A DNA stretch of 64,000 nt from Spirulina sp034932185 (GTDB lineage: Bacteria > Cyanobacteriota > Cyanobacteriia > Cyanobacteriales > Spirulinaceae): positions 1-64,000 of the forward strand of contig NZ_JAYGHW010000096.1 in assembly GCF_034932185.1 (NCBI RefSeq). Direction: 5' to 3'. The position numbers and the translations under genes are program-made. The stretch's first letter is position 1, and every line of letters starts with the position of its first letter. Positions 35,781 to 44,807 of the stretch are shown piece after piece. Under the pieces are notes generated by a model, which did not search any database, was not told where the DNA came from, and was given only the letters and a program-made list of their open reading frames with translations.

Positions 35781-36708
35781 GGGAGGATTTCGCCCCCACA
35801 GGGGGTAATGCTTGGGGAGTCACATTCAACTGGCCGCCAAACTGGCGTAACTCATAGAGCTTAATGCCAATATGGTATTCATACTGACTTAAAAGTCGGC
35901 CATAAATGTAGCCGGCCCGGCCATCTAAAAACCCAAAGCGCAGGATATAAAATAACAAAAAGCGCAAAAAGGGGCGAAAGGGCAACCGCACCCAAATCTT
36001 TTTTAAAAATCGTTTGCGCTGAACGGCATCGCCAAATAAATTGGCCCCAATGGTATTGTTTTCCCCTTGACCCGTGAGTAGGTTGTAGTAAACCCGTGCT
36101 TCCCAATTGGAATAGCGATTGTGGCGGGCTAGCCAATGGTAAATATCGCGAAAATCAATATGCAGCATATCTTCTTTGAGATAGCCGACTTGCCCCTCTA
36201 AAATCACATGCTCATGGACTTCATTATCCCCCGTGTTGGGAATATCTTCGGTGCTGAGATTTTCATAGCGGCCTTGTTTGTGGCGAAAGAGCCGGAGGTT
36301 CCAATCGGGGTATTTGCCGCCGTGGCGAATCCATTTGCCGAGGAAGTAGACGCGGCGATTGAGATAATAACCGGCATAGTCGGGGTTTTGAATGCGGTGG
36401 GCAATTTCATCCCACAGTTCCGGGGTAATGCGTTCATCACAATCGACAATTAACACCCAATCATTCCGGAACGACAGGTTTTCTAAAGACCAATTTTTCT
36501 TTTTGGGCCAGCGGCCATTAAAGTGAAATTGCACCACTTTTGCGCCTTGGGCTTCAGCAATGGCAATGGAGCGATCGCTGCTTTGGGAATCCACCACAAA
36601 GACCTCATCCGCCTGGGCGACACTGGCTAAACAGGCAGGCAGATTTAACTCTTCATTTTTAGCCGGAATGAGCACAGAAACGGGAATTTTTGGAAAAGTG
36701 GCATTCAT
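35773..36708 (-). CDS. Glycosyltransferase family 2
   Basis: 311 residues from ATG 36708; a 31-codon in-frame extension was rejected because it overlaps the flanking gene and lacks conserved sequence. GT-A motifs: VSVLIPAKNEELNLPACLAS, DEVFVVDSQSSDRSIAIAEA and the DxD as VDCDERITPELW near 95. The C-terminal RLPFRPFLRFLLFYILRFGF is membrane-associating. It resembles WaaE/KdtX-type transferases. Overlaps the acetyltransferase start and follows another GT2 gene, forming a three-gene surface polysaccharide operon. Confidence 0.87.
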   Translation of the reverse strand: MNATFPKIPVSVLIPAKNEELNLPACLASVAQADEVFVVDSQSSDRSIAIAEAQGAKVVQFHFNGRWPKKKNWSLENLSFRNDWVLIVDCDERITPELWDEIAHRIQNPDYAGYYLNRRVYFLGKWIRHGGKYPDWNLRLFRHKQGRYENLSTEDIPNTGDNEVHEHVILEGQVGYLKEDMLHIDFRDIYHWLARHNRYSNWEARVYYNLLTGQGENNTIGANLFGDAVQRKRFLKKIWVRLPFRPFLRFLLFYILRFGFLDGRAGYIYGRLLSQYEYHIGIKLYELRQFGGQLNVTPQALPPVGAKSSHE

Positions 36709-36727
36709 AGGCCTGCTCGGCAGAAGA

Positions 36728-37651
36728 TTAGGATTTAAACGACGGGGGAAATACCATGCCCCGTAAGGATGTGGTGAGATAGCCAATTTGGCCGTAGGCA
36801 TAGACTAAATTATCGAACCTCAAGGCCGGATCAGCAAAATACTTGACTGCTTTATATAAGCCTCGAATGATCCGTTCCCCCCCTCGTTGAAACTGTCGGA
36901 TTCCGCCGGTTCCCGCCAATTGCTCCCGGTAGGATTCACTCACCCCTTGCCACCAACCTCGTTTAATAAACCACCGTCGCTCTAAACGTTCGAGGGTGAC
37001 GTGGTGGGCGACGAGGGCAGTGGGTAAATAGCGAACGTGCCATTTCTGTTTTAACGCCAATTCCGTCATCCGCAGTTCTTCATTGGAGAGCAAATTTTTC
37101 CCCACCCGACCGAGGTTGAGATCGAAGCCACCTATCTCCTGCCAAAACTGTCGCCGTAGAGCATAGTTGAGGCCCCTAGGGGTGAGGTTGGGTTGGGTGA
37201 TGTTGCAGGGTTCAGGGCCGAGATCATAGGCTCCTAAATTTCCCGCTAACCCGGCGGAGAGCCAGGGGGGAGCGGTGCGGTTTTCGGGCCAGATGAGCGT
37301 GACTTTGCCCCCGGCGATCGCCAACTGAGCATCCTCGTCAAACCCCGCCATTAAGGCCGTCAGCCAACCGGGGGAGGCGATGGCATCGTCATCGAGATAG
37401 GCGATGATCTCCCCGCTCGTTTCCCTTGCGCCGCGATTCCGCGCCACCGATAGCCCTAGCTCTCCCTCATAGACATAGCGGAGCCGGGGATGGGGGAGGC
37501 GGGCCTCAACGACAGCGCGGGTGCGATCGCTCGACCCATTATCGACCACCAACACCTCATAGTCGGGATAATCCTGCGCTAACAGGCTATCAATGGCTTT
37601 GCCAAGGTAGTCAGCGCGGTTGTGGGTGCAGATGATTGCTGCAATGGACAT
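36728..37651 (-). CDS. Glycosyltransferase family 2
   Basis: 307 residues. The start AAIICTHNRADYLGKAIDSL, then VLVVDNGSSDRTRAVVEARL, GLSVARNRGARETSGEIIAY and LDDDAIASPGWL (the DxD metal site) are textbook GT2. The later NLLSNEELRMTELALKQKW carries the probable base. It is first in the leftward run of two transferases and an acetyltransferase, 19 bp from the next gene. Donor and acceptor sugars unknown. Confidence 0.9.
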   Translation of the reverse strand: MSIAAIICTHNRADYLGKAIDSLLAQDYPDYEVLVVDNGSSDRTRAVVEARLPHPRLRYVYEGELGLSVARNRGARETSGEIIAYLDDDAIASPGWLTALMAGFDEDAQLAIAGGKVTLIWPENRTAPPWLSAGLAGNLGAYDLGPEPCNITQPNLTPRGLNYALRRQFWQEIGGFDLNLGRVGKNLLSNEELRMTELALKQKWHVRYLPTALVAHHVTLERLERRWFIKRGWWQGVSESYREQLAGTGGIRQFQRGGERIIRGLYKAVKYFADPALRFDNLVYAYGQIGYLTTSLRGMVFPPSFKS

Positions 37652-37763
37652 GGGGGAGTAGGAAGTGGGACGTGGGAAGTGAGGGGTTTAACCCCTTTTA
37701 CCATGATTGACGGCAGAGGAAAGATTTTTCTCCCAGGAACAATAAAGCTTTTTAGTTTAGCGT

Positions 37764-38579
37764 TTAAGCCTTCAGGCGACTATGAACGAGAACGAGAGTT
37801 TCCGCGATTTGGCTGAGACGTTGCTCTAAATTGTGCTTTTTTTTCAGGAGTTGGCGGAGTTTTTGATAGCGAGCAATGGCCATACTCACACTGGCGACCT
37901 GTTGGGGGGGGCAAGCCTTCGACCAAATGCGGCCTTCGCGATCGCGGCCGCAGAGGCGATAACCGGGGCGGGGAAATTCATAGCTGACGTTATTGCCATA
38001 GTTGGCTTCAATTTGGGCCCGGGCGCTGGGGGGCAAGGTTTTACTGGGGTCTGGATCTTGGCATTCCAACCAACCATCCACCATCGGCCCTTCAAGGTAG
38101 AGGTTTTGGATCTGCATGAGAATTTGTTTTAGCTCCCGTTGCCAGCCGACGATCACCGCTTCAATTTCCCGCAGCAGGTTGGTGGCCAGGGCGGGATTGA
38201 CCTGGCGGTGGTTTTGGCTGAGGGGGCCAGCGGGAACGTGGGTAATTTGAGAAGCTTGGGGATTGGCGGGGGGTGGGGGTGGGGTTTGGGGAGTCCGGGG
38301 CCGGAGGTCAAAGGATGGGGAACTGGGGGTGGAGCGTGGGGGGGGATTGGTTTTGGCCCAATGGGGCGGCGGCGCATTATTGGGGGCAGACCGCGAACGC
38401 ATTGAAGGGAGGCCCGTAGTTGGGGGTGGGGGCGCAATGGGCCGGGGCGGGGCGGTTGGGTTGGAGCGTACCCCTAGGGGCGGGAGTCCCCGACTGTCAT
38501 CCGTAGGGGGAGGTGGGGGGGGGCGTTTCCCGACGAGGTGTTGTAGGGCGGTTTCAATCCGTTGGAGTTGGGGTTTCAT
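37764..38579 (-). CDS. Proline-rich protein with conserved C-terminal helical domain, unknown function
   Basis: 271 residues from ATG 38579. Residues about 20-125 are a low-complexity Pro/Ser/Arg linker (RPPPPPPTDD, RPIAPPPPTTGLP). The C-terminal 140 residues look like a folded domain: NLLREIEAVIVGWQRELKQI, YLEGPMVDGWLECQDPDPSK, YRLCGRDREGRIWSKACPPQ and a final coiled coil (KLRQLLKKKHNLEQRLSQIA). No signal peptide. No family recognised; the base bias of the linker is extreme. Confidence 0.7.
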   Translation of the reverse strand: MKPQLQRIETALQHLVGKRPPPPPPTDDSRGLPPLGVRSNPTAPPRPIAPPPPTTGLPSMRSRSAPNNAPPPHWAKTNPPPRSTPSSPSFDLRPRTPQTPPPPPANPQASQITHVPAGPLSQNHRQVNPALATNLLREIEAVIVGWQRELKQILMQIQNLYLEGPMVDGWLECQDPDPSKTLPPSARAQIEANYGNNVSYEFPRPGYRLCGRDREGRIWSKACPPQQVASVSMAIARYQKLRQLLKKKHNLEQRLSQIAETLVLVHSRLKA

Positions 38580-38695
38580 GCGTTCCTTTCCCACCGAGTC
38601 AGCGTTAGGGCGATCGCGCAGCTTAAACTAGGGCTACAGATCTGCCATCACAATTGTAGGGTTTTCCCCATTATTCTTCATTTTTTAAATTCCTG

Positions 38696-39265
38696 ATGTC
38701 TGGTTGCATTTTAATTACGGGGCCCGCCAGTTCCGGTAAGAGCGAATGGGCTGAGGCCACCGCTGCCGCTATGGGTCAACCCGTCACCTATGTGGCGACG
38801 GCGATCGCCCTCCCCGATGACCCCGAATGGCAGGCCAAAATTGCCCGTCACCAAAAACGCCGTCCCGAAGCTTGGCAAACGGCGATCATTCCTGAAGCGT
38901 TACCGGCCTTTGTGGCCAGTCAACAGGGGGAGGAGCGGTGTTTTTTGATTGATTCCCTGGGAACTTGGGTGGCTAATGGTTTGGAACTCGCGGATCAGGC
39001 TTGGGAACAGGAGGCGATCGCCCTGATCACCGCCATCACCCCCCATCAGGGAACGTTAATTTTTGTCGCGGAGGAGGTGGGGTGGGGTGTCGTGCCGGCC
39101 TATCCCTTGGGGCGCAAGTTCCGCGATCGCCTCGGGCAATTGGTGCGGCAACTCAGTCCCCATTGTGACGCGGTGTATCTCGTAACGGGGGGTTATGCGC
39201 TGAATTTGACCCAATGGGGGATTCCCCTCAACCCAGCCACTACAAAAAAACCGATCCAGCATTGA
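38696..39265 (+). CDS. cobU: Adenosylcobinamide kinase / adenosylcobinamide-phosphate guanylyltransferase
   Basis: 189 residues. P-loop ILITGPASSGKSEWAEATAA, then TYVATAIALPDDPEWQAKIA with RHQKRRPEAW holding the guanylylated His, and FVAEEVGWGVVPAYPLGRKF followed by RDRLG, match CobU/CobP closely. It activates cobinamide for nucleotide-loop assembly in (pseudo)cobalamin synthesis. It stands alone; only 100 bp separate it from the divergent proline-rich gene and no cobalamin riboswitch fits there. Confidence 0.93.
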   Translation: MSGCILITGPASSGKSEWAEATAAAMGQPVTYVATAIALPDDPEWQAKIARHQKRRPEAWQTAIIPEALPAFVASQQGEERCFLIDSLGTWVANGLELADQAWEQEAIALITAITPHQGTLIFVAEEVGWGVVPAYPLGRKFRDRLGQLVRQLSPHCDAVYLVTGGYALNLTQWGIPLNPATTKKPIQH

Positions 39266-39291
39266 ACTGAATCGATCCCTTCTCAATCCTA

Positions 39292-39316
39292 GTCGGGGCG
39301 AAAAAGTTTTCGCCCC
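39292..39316. terminator. Palindrome between convergent cobU and rplU
   Basis: CGGGGCGAAAAAGTTTTCGC and following CCCCC: another copy of the interspersed palindrome, positioned where both convergent transcripts would end. Confidence 0.5.
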
Positions 39317-39368
39317 CACGCCCATCAACGTTAAAACCGGATTCTCGATCAGTTGACAGAAGCAGCGC

Positions 39369-39761
39369 TTAAACTTCCGCCGGTTCCGCTTCGACGACTT
39401 CAACGGGGGCAACCGTAGCCATTTCTGCCGCCGCAAGGGTTTCGCCATTGAGGGAAATGGAGTTCACTAACAGCCGGGTAATTTCTTGACGATGACCGCG
39501 TTTTTTGCGGGTTTTCTTTTTGGGGCGCATTTTGTAAACGATCACCTTTTTGCCGCGATAGTGGCGCAGAATCGTCGCTTCGATGGTCGCCCCCGTCACC
39601 AAGGGCTGACCCACATGGATTTCCCCCTCATGGTTAATCAGCAGGACTTGCTCAAGGGTGAGGTCTTCGCCTTCGTCGTTGTGGAGGAGTTCGATATCGT
39701 AGTACCGGCCGGGTTCAACCCGCAGTTGTTTGCCGCCGGTGGCGATAATGGCATAGGTCAT
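39369..39761 (-). CDS. rplU: 50S ribosomal protein L21
   Basis: 130 residues. MTYAIIATGGKQLRVEPGRY at the start and VIVYKMRPKKKTRKKRGHRQ followed by EITRLLV near 75-100 are the L21 signatures. The last 25 residues (ETLAAAEMATVAPVEVVEAE, PAEV) are an acidic tail, longer than in most bacterial L21. L27 (rpmA), which normally follows rplU, is absent: the space downstream holds only a palindrome and the convergent cobU gene. Confidence 0.96.
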   Translation of the reverse strand: MTYAIIATGGKQLRVEPGRYYDIELLHNDEGEDLTLEQVLLINHEGEIHVGQPLVTGATIEATILRHYRGKKVIVYKMRPKKKTRKKRGHRQEITRLLVNSISLNGETLAAAEMATVAPVEVVEAEPAEV

Positions 39762-40029
39762 GGGAAATTATCCTGAATAAGGGGCCGTACAGGTCGCGTG
39801 CGATCGCGTTTCGGGGGGTAAACCTGATCCGAGCATTGTGTTAAACACGCAGTTTCCCATTGTACAGAGAGGTTTGCTTGGCTGTAAAGGGGGGCATGGC
39901 TAAAAGAGGGTTCATACTTCCGAGCGGGCTGAAGTCCGCAACGACAAACTAGGGCGGGACAAAGGATGATAGGGACATAACCCTAGAGCGGTCTAGGCTA
40001 TGATAGCAAAGGCAGTTTCCCCAGGGGCT

Positions 40030-40746
40030 ATGAGCAATTCAGAGAATGACGGTGTGAACTGGGTCGATTTAGATTCAGACCCCCCGACGCAGCGGCCCGA
40101 CCCACCGATTCAGACCTCCTTACCGCCCCAGACTCCGCTAGTCATGGTGGAAACAGCGTTTTTAGCCAGTGCAGCGAGTTTAATTTGGTTAATTAACTAT
40201 TACTTTCCCCTCGGCCCCTTGCTGCGGCTGTTTTTTCCCATCCCCATTGCCTTGATTTATTTGCGACGGGGCCAGCGGGCGGCTTGGATGGGGGCGTTGG
40301 TGTCGGGGTTGTTATTGTCGATTTTAATGGGGCCGACGCGGAGCATTTTGTATGTAATTCCCTACGGATTGATGGGGGTACAGTTGGGCTTTGTGTGGCG
40401 GCGGGGGGGGAGTTGGTATCTGTCAATGTTTTTGGGAACGGTTTTAGGCACAGTGGGGTTTTTATTCCGCTTTTGGTTGCTGTCGATTCTGATTGGGGAA
40501 AATTTGTGGTTGTATGTAATCAACCAAGTCACCACCTGGGCCAACTGGATTGTGATGCGGTTGGGGCTGTTGACACAGCCAGAGCGGTTTTGGATTGAAA
40601 TGGGGGCGATCGCCCTCCTGGTGTTGAACAGTGCGATTTACCTATTCACCGTCCATCTCGTCGCCTTATTAATGGGCGATCGCCTCAAAACCCCCATCCC
40701 CCGGCCACCGCAATGGGTGCAGGTTTTGTTTGAATACGATTATTGA
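40030..40746 (+). CDS. DUF2232 family membrane protein
   Basis: 238 residues from ATG 40030. A proline-rich cytoplasmic start (SDPPTQRPDPPIQT) leads into several membrane segments: AFLASAASLIWLINYYFPLG, RLFFPIPIALIYLRRGQRAA, GALVSGLLLSILMGPTRSIL and AIALLVLNSAIYLFTVHLVA. The LRLFFPIPIALIYLR motif and the RSILYVIPYGLMGVQLGF loop fit the DUF2232 (YybS-like) family of cyanobacteria. Function unknown. Confidence 0.8.
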   Translation: MSNSENDGVNWVDLDSDPPTQRPDPPIQTSLPPQTPLVMVETAFLASAASLIWLINYYFPLGPLLRLFFPIPIALIYLRRGQRAAWMGALVSGLLLSILMGPTRSILYVIPYGLMGVQLGFVWRRGGSWYLSMFLGTVLGTVGFLFRFWLLSILIGENLWLYVINQVTTWANWIVMRLGLLTQPERFWIEMGAIALLVLNSAIYLFTVHLVALLMGDRLKTPIPRPPQWVQVLFEYDY

Positions 40747-40850
40747 AGAAAGAGGAGAGAGACAAGAGGAAAGCTCACTTCCCACTTCCTACTTCACTCC
40801 CCCACCACTAGGCTATTATGGCTACAATCATCGCGGGCAAGGACTAATTT

Positions 40851-43043
40851 ATGGGCAAGAGTCACACATGGCAAACATTCCTCACCATTGGTTCTGGGAT
40901 GGTTTTAGGGGTTGCTGTGGTGGGAGGGAGTTTGATCTGGGCGCAACAACAGGGTTGGCTTCCGGGGATCTCTTTACCTCAATGGTCTTTTTCCCTGGGG
41001 TTTCGTAGCCACAAGCGGCCGCTGGATGACCAATCCACCGTTTTACCCTTGGCGGTACAGCCCCCGGAACAGCGACGGGAGGAATTGGAGGCGATCGCCT
41101 CCCAATCCCAAGCCAGTTTTGACCGTCACCGCGCCCGCTATCTCCTCGCCATGGATCTGTTGGCGGATTTAGAAGGGGGGCCGGCGCTGCGGTGGTTAGA
41201 GGGATTAGAGCAGGAGTATCCCGCCCTCGCACCGATGATTTTACTGAAACAGGCCCGGGGCTACGAACTCACCAACAGCCCCGACCGGATGGCGGAAACC
41301 CTGAAAACCTTGATGCAAAACTATCCAGAATCCGCCGTGATTGGCGAGGCACTGGTGCAATTGGGAGCCACAAATCCCCAATATTGGCAAGATGCATTAG
41401 TGGCCCAACCCCACCATCCAGCGGTGCATGAGATGGTGCATGAACGGATCCGAGCCGAAGGGCAGCAACTCCCCTGGATTTTATTTCTGGTGCGCTATGA
41501 CAGCCCCAACCCTGTTACCACAGCCTTGATGGATCAGATCGTGATTGAGGCAGCGGAACAGCTTACCCCAGCAGATTGGGAGGCAGTGGGCGATCGCTAT
41601 TGGGAAGAAGGCAGTTATAGCAAAGCCGCCAGCGCCTACCGCCGCAGTCCCCCCTCCGCCCAAACCCTCTACCGCATTGCCCGAGGGCAAGACCTCAGCG
41701 GTCAAAGCAATGAAGCACGGCTCAGTTATCAAAACCTGGCCAATCGTTTCCCCAACGATACCCAAACCGGGCAGGGGTTGCTCCATCTTGCTCGCCTCTC
41801 TTCCCCCCAAGATGCCATCCCCCACCTCAACCAAATCATTGAAAAATTTCCCGACCATGCCCCCGAAGCCCTAGACCGCAAAGCCGATCACCTCGAAACC
41901 CTAAGGCGGGGAAATGCCGCCAGCCAAACCCGCCAGGATCTCCTGGATCAATATCCCAACGCCGAAATTACGCTCAATTACCGCTGGGCCCAGGCCCAAA
42001 AGCAAGCGGAAGCCGGTAATTATGCCAGTGCTTGGAAATGGGCCTACCCCATCGCCATCAACAATCCCAACAGTACCCTCGCCCCCAAAGCGGCGTTTTG
42101 GGTGGGGAAATGGGCAAGCCGTTTAGGGCGAGAGGAGGATGCTCGCACTGCCTATGAGTTTGTCTTGAAGCAAAACCCTGAATCTTACTATGCTTGGCGG
42201 GCAGCGGCGATCCTCGGTTGGAATGTCGGGACATTTACGACGGTGCGGCAATTCGCGCCAACGGCGACATTACCAACAGTGCGCCCCCAGCCTCCCGCCG
42301 GATCAGAACTGTTTCAAGAACTTTATCAATTGGGTCAGGATCAGGATGCGGGTCAAATTTGGCAGGTGGAGCGTCGGCAGGGGGAAGAACTGACGGTGGA
42401 GCAACAGTTTACCGATGGCCTGTTGAAGGTGACGGCGGGGGATTATATTCGCGGCATTACCGATATTTGGAGTCTGCGGGAACGGGATCAACCCTTAGAG
42501 CGAGAAGCCTGGGCGGCATTGCGACAACAGCCCGCCTATTGGCAAACGCTGTTCCCCTTTCCCTATAGTCCCTTGGTGTTTAAATGGTCTCAGGAACGAC
42601 AACTGAATTCGTTGCTGGTGATTGCCTTAATTCGTCAGGAATCACGGTTTCAACCGGCGATCCGGTCTTCGGCGGGGGCGTTGGGATTAATGCAGGTGAT
42701 GCCAGAAACAGCCCAATGGATTGCCCAACAGACGGAGATTGGCGATTATCAGTTGGACAATCCCGAGGACAATATTGAGCTAGGAACGTGGTTTTTAGAC
42801 TATACCCACCGAGAATTTGATGGGAATTCGATGTTGGCGATCGCCAGTTACAATGCAGGGCCGGGCAATGTCAGCCAATGGAAACGCCGCTTCCCTACTG
42901 GTGATCCCGATGAGTTTGTGGAAAAAATTCCCTTTCCCGAAACGAAGGGGTATGTAGAAGCGGTATTTGGCAATTATTGGAATTATTTACGGATTTATAA
43001 CCCGGAGATTCGGGAGCAGATGGCGGAGTTGGCTGCACCCTGA
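40851..43043 (+). CDS. Soluble lytic murein transglycosylase-like protein (GH23)
   Basis: 730 residues. An N-terminal membrane anchor or signal (FLTIGSGMVLGVAVVGGSLI) is followed by about 450 residues of TPR-like helical hairpins (ASAYRRSPPSAQTLYRIARG, RLGREEDARTAYEFVLKQNP). The C-terminal SLT domain has the catalytic Glu in LLVIALIRQESRFQPAIRSS, AGALGLMQVMPETAQWIA, and SMLAIASYNAGPGNVSQWKR. It cleaves peptidoglycan glycan strands to anhydro-muropeptides in the periplasm, as Slt70 does with the same doughnut-plus-SLT layout. Confidence 0.93.
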   Translation: MGKSHTWQTFLTIGSGMVLGVAVVGGSLIWAQQQGWLPGISLPQWSFSLGFRSHKRPLDDQSTVLPLAVQPPEQRREELEAIASQSQASFDRHRARYLLAMDLLADLEGGPALRWLEGLEQEYPALAPMILLKQARGYELTNSPDRMAETLKTLMQNYPESAVIGEALVQLGATNPQYWQDALVAQPHHPAVHEMVHERIRAEGQQLPWILFLVRYDSPNPVTTALMDQIVIEAAEQLTPADWEAVGDRYWEEGSYSKAASAYRRSPPSAQTLYRIARGQDLSGQSNEARLSYQNLANRFPNDTQTGQGLLHLARLSSPQDAIPHLNQIIEKFPDHAPEALDRKADHLETLRRGNAASQTRQDLLDQYPNAEITLNYRWAQAQKQAEAGNYASAWKWAYPIAINNPNSTLAPKAAFWVGKWASRLGREEDARTAYEFVLKQNPESYYAWRAAAILGWNVGTFTTVRQFAPTATLPTVRPQPPAGSELFQELYQLGQDQDAGQIWQVERRQGEELTVEQQFTDGLLKVTAGDYIRGITDIWSLRERDQPLEREAWAALRQQPAYWQTLFPFPYSPLVFKWSQERQLNSLLVIALIRQESRFQPAIRSSAGALGLMQVMPETAQWIAQQTEIGDYQLDNPEDNIELGTWFLDYTHREFDGNSMLAIASYNAGPGNVSQWKRRFPTGDPDEFVEKIPFPETKGYVEAVFGNYWNYLRIYNPEIREQMAELAAP

Positions 43044-43065
43044 GAGTAGGGGCCAGCGTCAGCAT

Positions 43066-43166
43066 TTAAACCCCCTTGTTAAGGGGGGCGGCGCAGCCGG
43101 GGGGATCCTGGCGACTGGGGCGGAGCGGGATCCCCCCCTGCCCCCCTTAAAAAAGGGGGGGTTCAA
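43066..43166. repeat. 100-bp imperfect palindrome (AACCCCC...GGGGGGTT)
   Basis: The outer arms TTAAACCCCCTTGTTAAGGG and, on the other side, CCCCTTAAAAAAGGGGGGGT are each palindromic. Inner GGGGGGATCC and GGATCCCCCC arms pair around a GC-rich centre. It lies between the convergent slt and ctpA genes. It has the look of a non-autonomous mobile element or a strong bidirectional terminator. A short relative (TCCCCCTTAAAAAGGGGGA) lies at 46012-46030. Confidence 0.7.
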
Positions 43167-43181
43167 GAAACTAGATTGAAA

Positions 43182-43230
43182 GTAGGGGCGAAAAATTTTT
43201 GTGCCTCCGGCAGGCTGACGCCAACGCCCC
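43182..43230. repeat. 46-bp composite repeat, copy 2
   Basis: GTAGGGGCGAAAAATTTTTG, then GCCTCCGGCAGG and CCAACGCCCC: the reverse complement of 28309-28354 with one mismatch. It lies directly next to the 43066-43166 palindrome. Confidence 0.8.
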
Positions 43231-43266
43231 CACGCCGATGAATGCGATTGGGTTTTCGATGGGGCT

Positions 43267-44589
43267 TTAATACCCGTTTAACGTGACGGGGGTCGGGAGG
43301 GCGGGGCGGTTGCGCCCGAGGTGTTGTTCTTGGAGGGCGGTGACGGCACGGAGGTATTGGGGATCGCGGTTTGTGCCTTGGAGGGAGGGGTTACTGCGCA
43401 GAAGGCGCTGTTGATCGCGGCTCAGTTCCACCTCGATGTTGGGGGCGATGCCGTTGCGGTTGATCGTGATGCCGCTGGGGGGGTAGTAGCGGGAAATGGT
43501 GACAGCCAGGCCGGAATTATCGGAGAGGTTATGCACCGATTGCACCGTGCCTTTGCCGTAGGTGCGGTTGCCGACGATCACCGCTCGGCCGTTATCCTTC
43601 AAAGCCCCCGCGAGGATTTCGCTGGCACTGGCGGAATAGCCATCCACCAAAACGACGAGGGGAAGCTCCGTGAGGGCGGTGCGGTTGGCGTTGTAGGCGC
43701 GATCGCCCCCCTGACGGTCAACGGTGCGGACGATCATCCCCGTTTCCATCCACATCCGGGCAATATCCACACTGGCAAACAGCAGGCCGCCGGGATTACC
43801 CCGCAGATCCAAGACAAAGCCTTGAATATTTTGGGCTTCGAGGTTAGTAATTGCCTTTTTCATCTGCTCGGCGGCATGGGAGCTAAATTCATCTAAACGG
43901 AGATAGCCCACCCGCAGATCCCCCTCCTGCTGCACGTTGTAATGGAGGACAGGGACTTCAATATTGGCTCGGCGCAGGGTGACTTCAAAAATGCCGCTAT
44001 CGGGGCGCACCAATTGGAGGCGGACGGTGGTGCCAGAATCCCCTCGCAGGAGATCCGAGGCTTCTTCCACGGTCATGAGCGAGGTGGGGCGGCTGTCAAT
44101 GCGAAGGATGCGATCGCCCGCCTGAATTCCAGCTTGGGCAGCGGGGGAATTTTCCAAAGGCTGCACTACTTTCAATGAACTGGTTTGCTCATCGATGGCC
44201 AGTTGCACACCGACACCAGACAGTTCCCCAGAGGTTTGGGTGGTGAGTTCAGCATATTCGCGGGGATCGAGAAAACGGGTGTAGGGGTCGTTGAGTTGCT
44301 TGAGGGCATCGCGGATCGCGGTGTAGGCTTCGTTGCGGCTCGTATATTGGCGGCCCAAAAGCTCCTGACGGGTGGCCTGCCAACTGTTCATATCAAAATC
44401 GGTGCCAATGAATTCCTCATTGACGATCTGCCAAACTTCATCAACGATCGCTTTCGGACTATCCTCTAACGCCGCCTTAACAGCGGGGGTCATCCCGGGG
44501 GCCAGCATCGAAGCGGTGGCGAGGGTGGCGATGGCGCTGTTGAGCAGGAGGGAAGGCAACAAGGCAAAGGGGCGGGCAGATCGGTTCAT
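43267..44589 (-). CDS. ctpA: Carboxyl-terminal processing protease (S41 family)
   Basis: 440 residues from ATG 44589; a 49-codon in-frame extension upstream was rejected because MNRSARPFALLPSLLLNSAI starts a typical signal peptide. PDZ domain near 130-210 (GELSGVGVQLAIDEQTSSLK, SPAAQAGIQAGDRILRIDSR). Catalytic core: the Ser in LVDGYSASASEILAGAL and Lys in VGNRTYGKGTVQSVHNLSD, 25 residues apart as expected. CtpA processes the D1 precursor of photosystem II in the lumen. The paralogues CtpB and CtpC are hard to tell apart without an alignment, so the letter is provisional. Confidence 0.85.
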   Translation of the reverse strand: MNRSARPFALLPSLLLNSAIATLATASMLAPGMTPAVKAALEDSPKAIVDEVWQIVNEEFIGTDFDMNSWQATRQELLGRQYTSRNEAYTAIRDALKQLNDPYTRFLDPREYAELTTQTSGELSGVGVQLAIDEQTSSLKVVQPLENSPAAQAGIQAGDRILRIDSRPTSLMTVEEASDLLRGDSGTTVRLQLVRPDSGIFEVTLRRANIEVPVLHYNVQQEGDLRVGYLRLDEFSSHAAEQMKKAITNLEAQNIQGFVLDLRGNPGGLLFASVDIARMWMETGMIVRTVDRQGGDRAYNANRTALTELPLVVLVDGYSASASEILAGALKDNGRAVIVGNRTYGKGTVQSVHNLSDNSGLAVTISRYYPPSGITINRNGIAPNIEVELSRDQQRLLRSNPSLQGTNRDPQYLRAVTALQEQHLGRNRPALPTPVTLNGY

Positions 44590-44807
44590 GGTCGCAACTT
44601 TAACGAGAAGGGGGGGGTAAGCAAAGCCATCACAGCGGGAGGTGCTCGTCCCTAGCATAGAAGGGTAAAGCAAAAAGCCGTTGCAAATCTGGCCAGTTTG
44701 AAGATTGTCTCGGGATTCAGATTTGGTAACAAGCACCGAGGAAGATCGGTGGGGAATGCTGGGCAGGTTACGAAGGCAGGCCAGACAGGCTGGATTGGTT
44801 TCAGTAT

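Noticed and set aside
38263..38631. Gly-rich plus-strand frame opposite the proline-rich protein
   Set aside because: Low-complexity shadow of the minus-strand linker; the C-terminal domain of the minus-strand protein is well structured.
38595..38695. Possible cobalamin riboswitch upstream of cobU
   Set aside because: Only about 100 bp are available and no B12-box-like sequence was seen.
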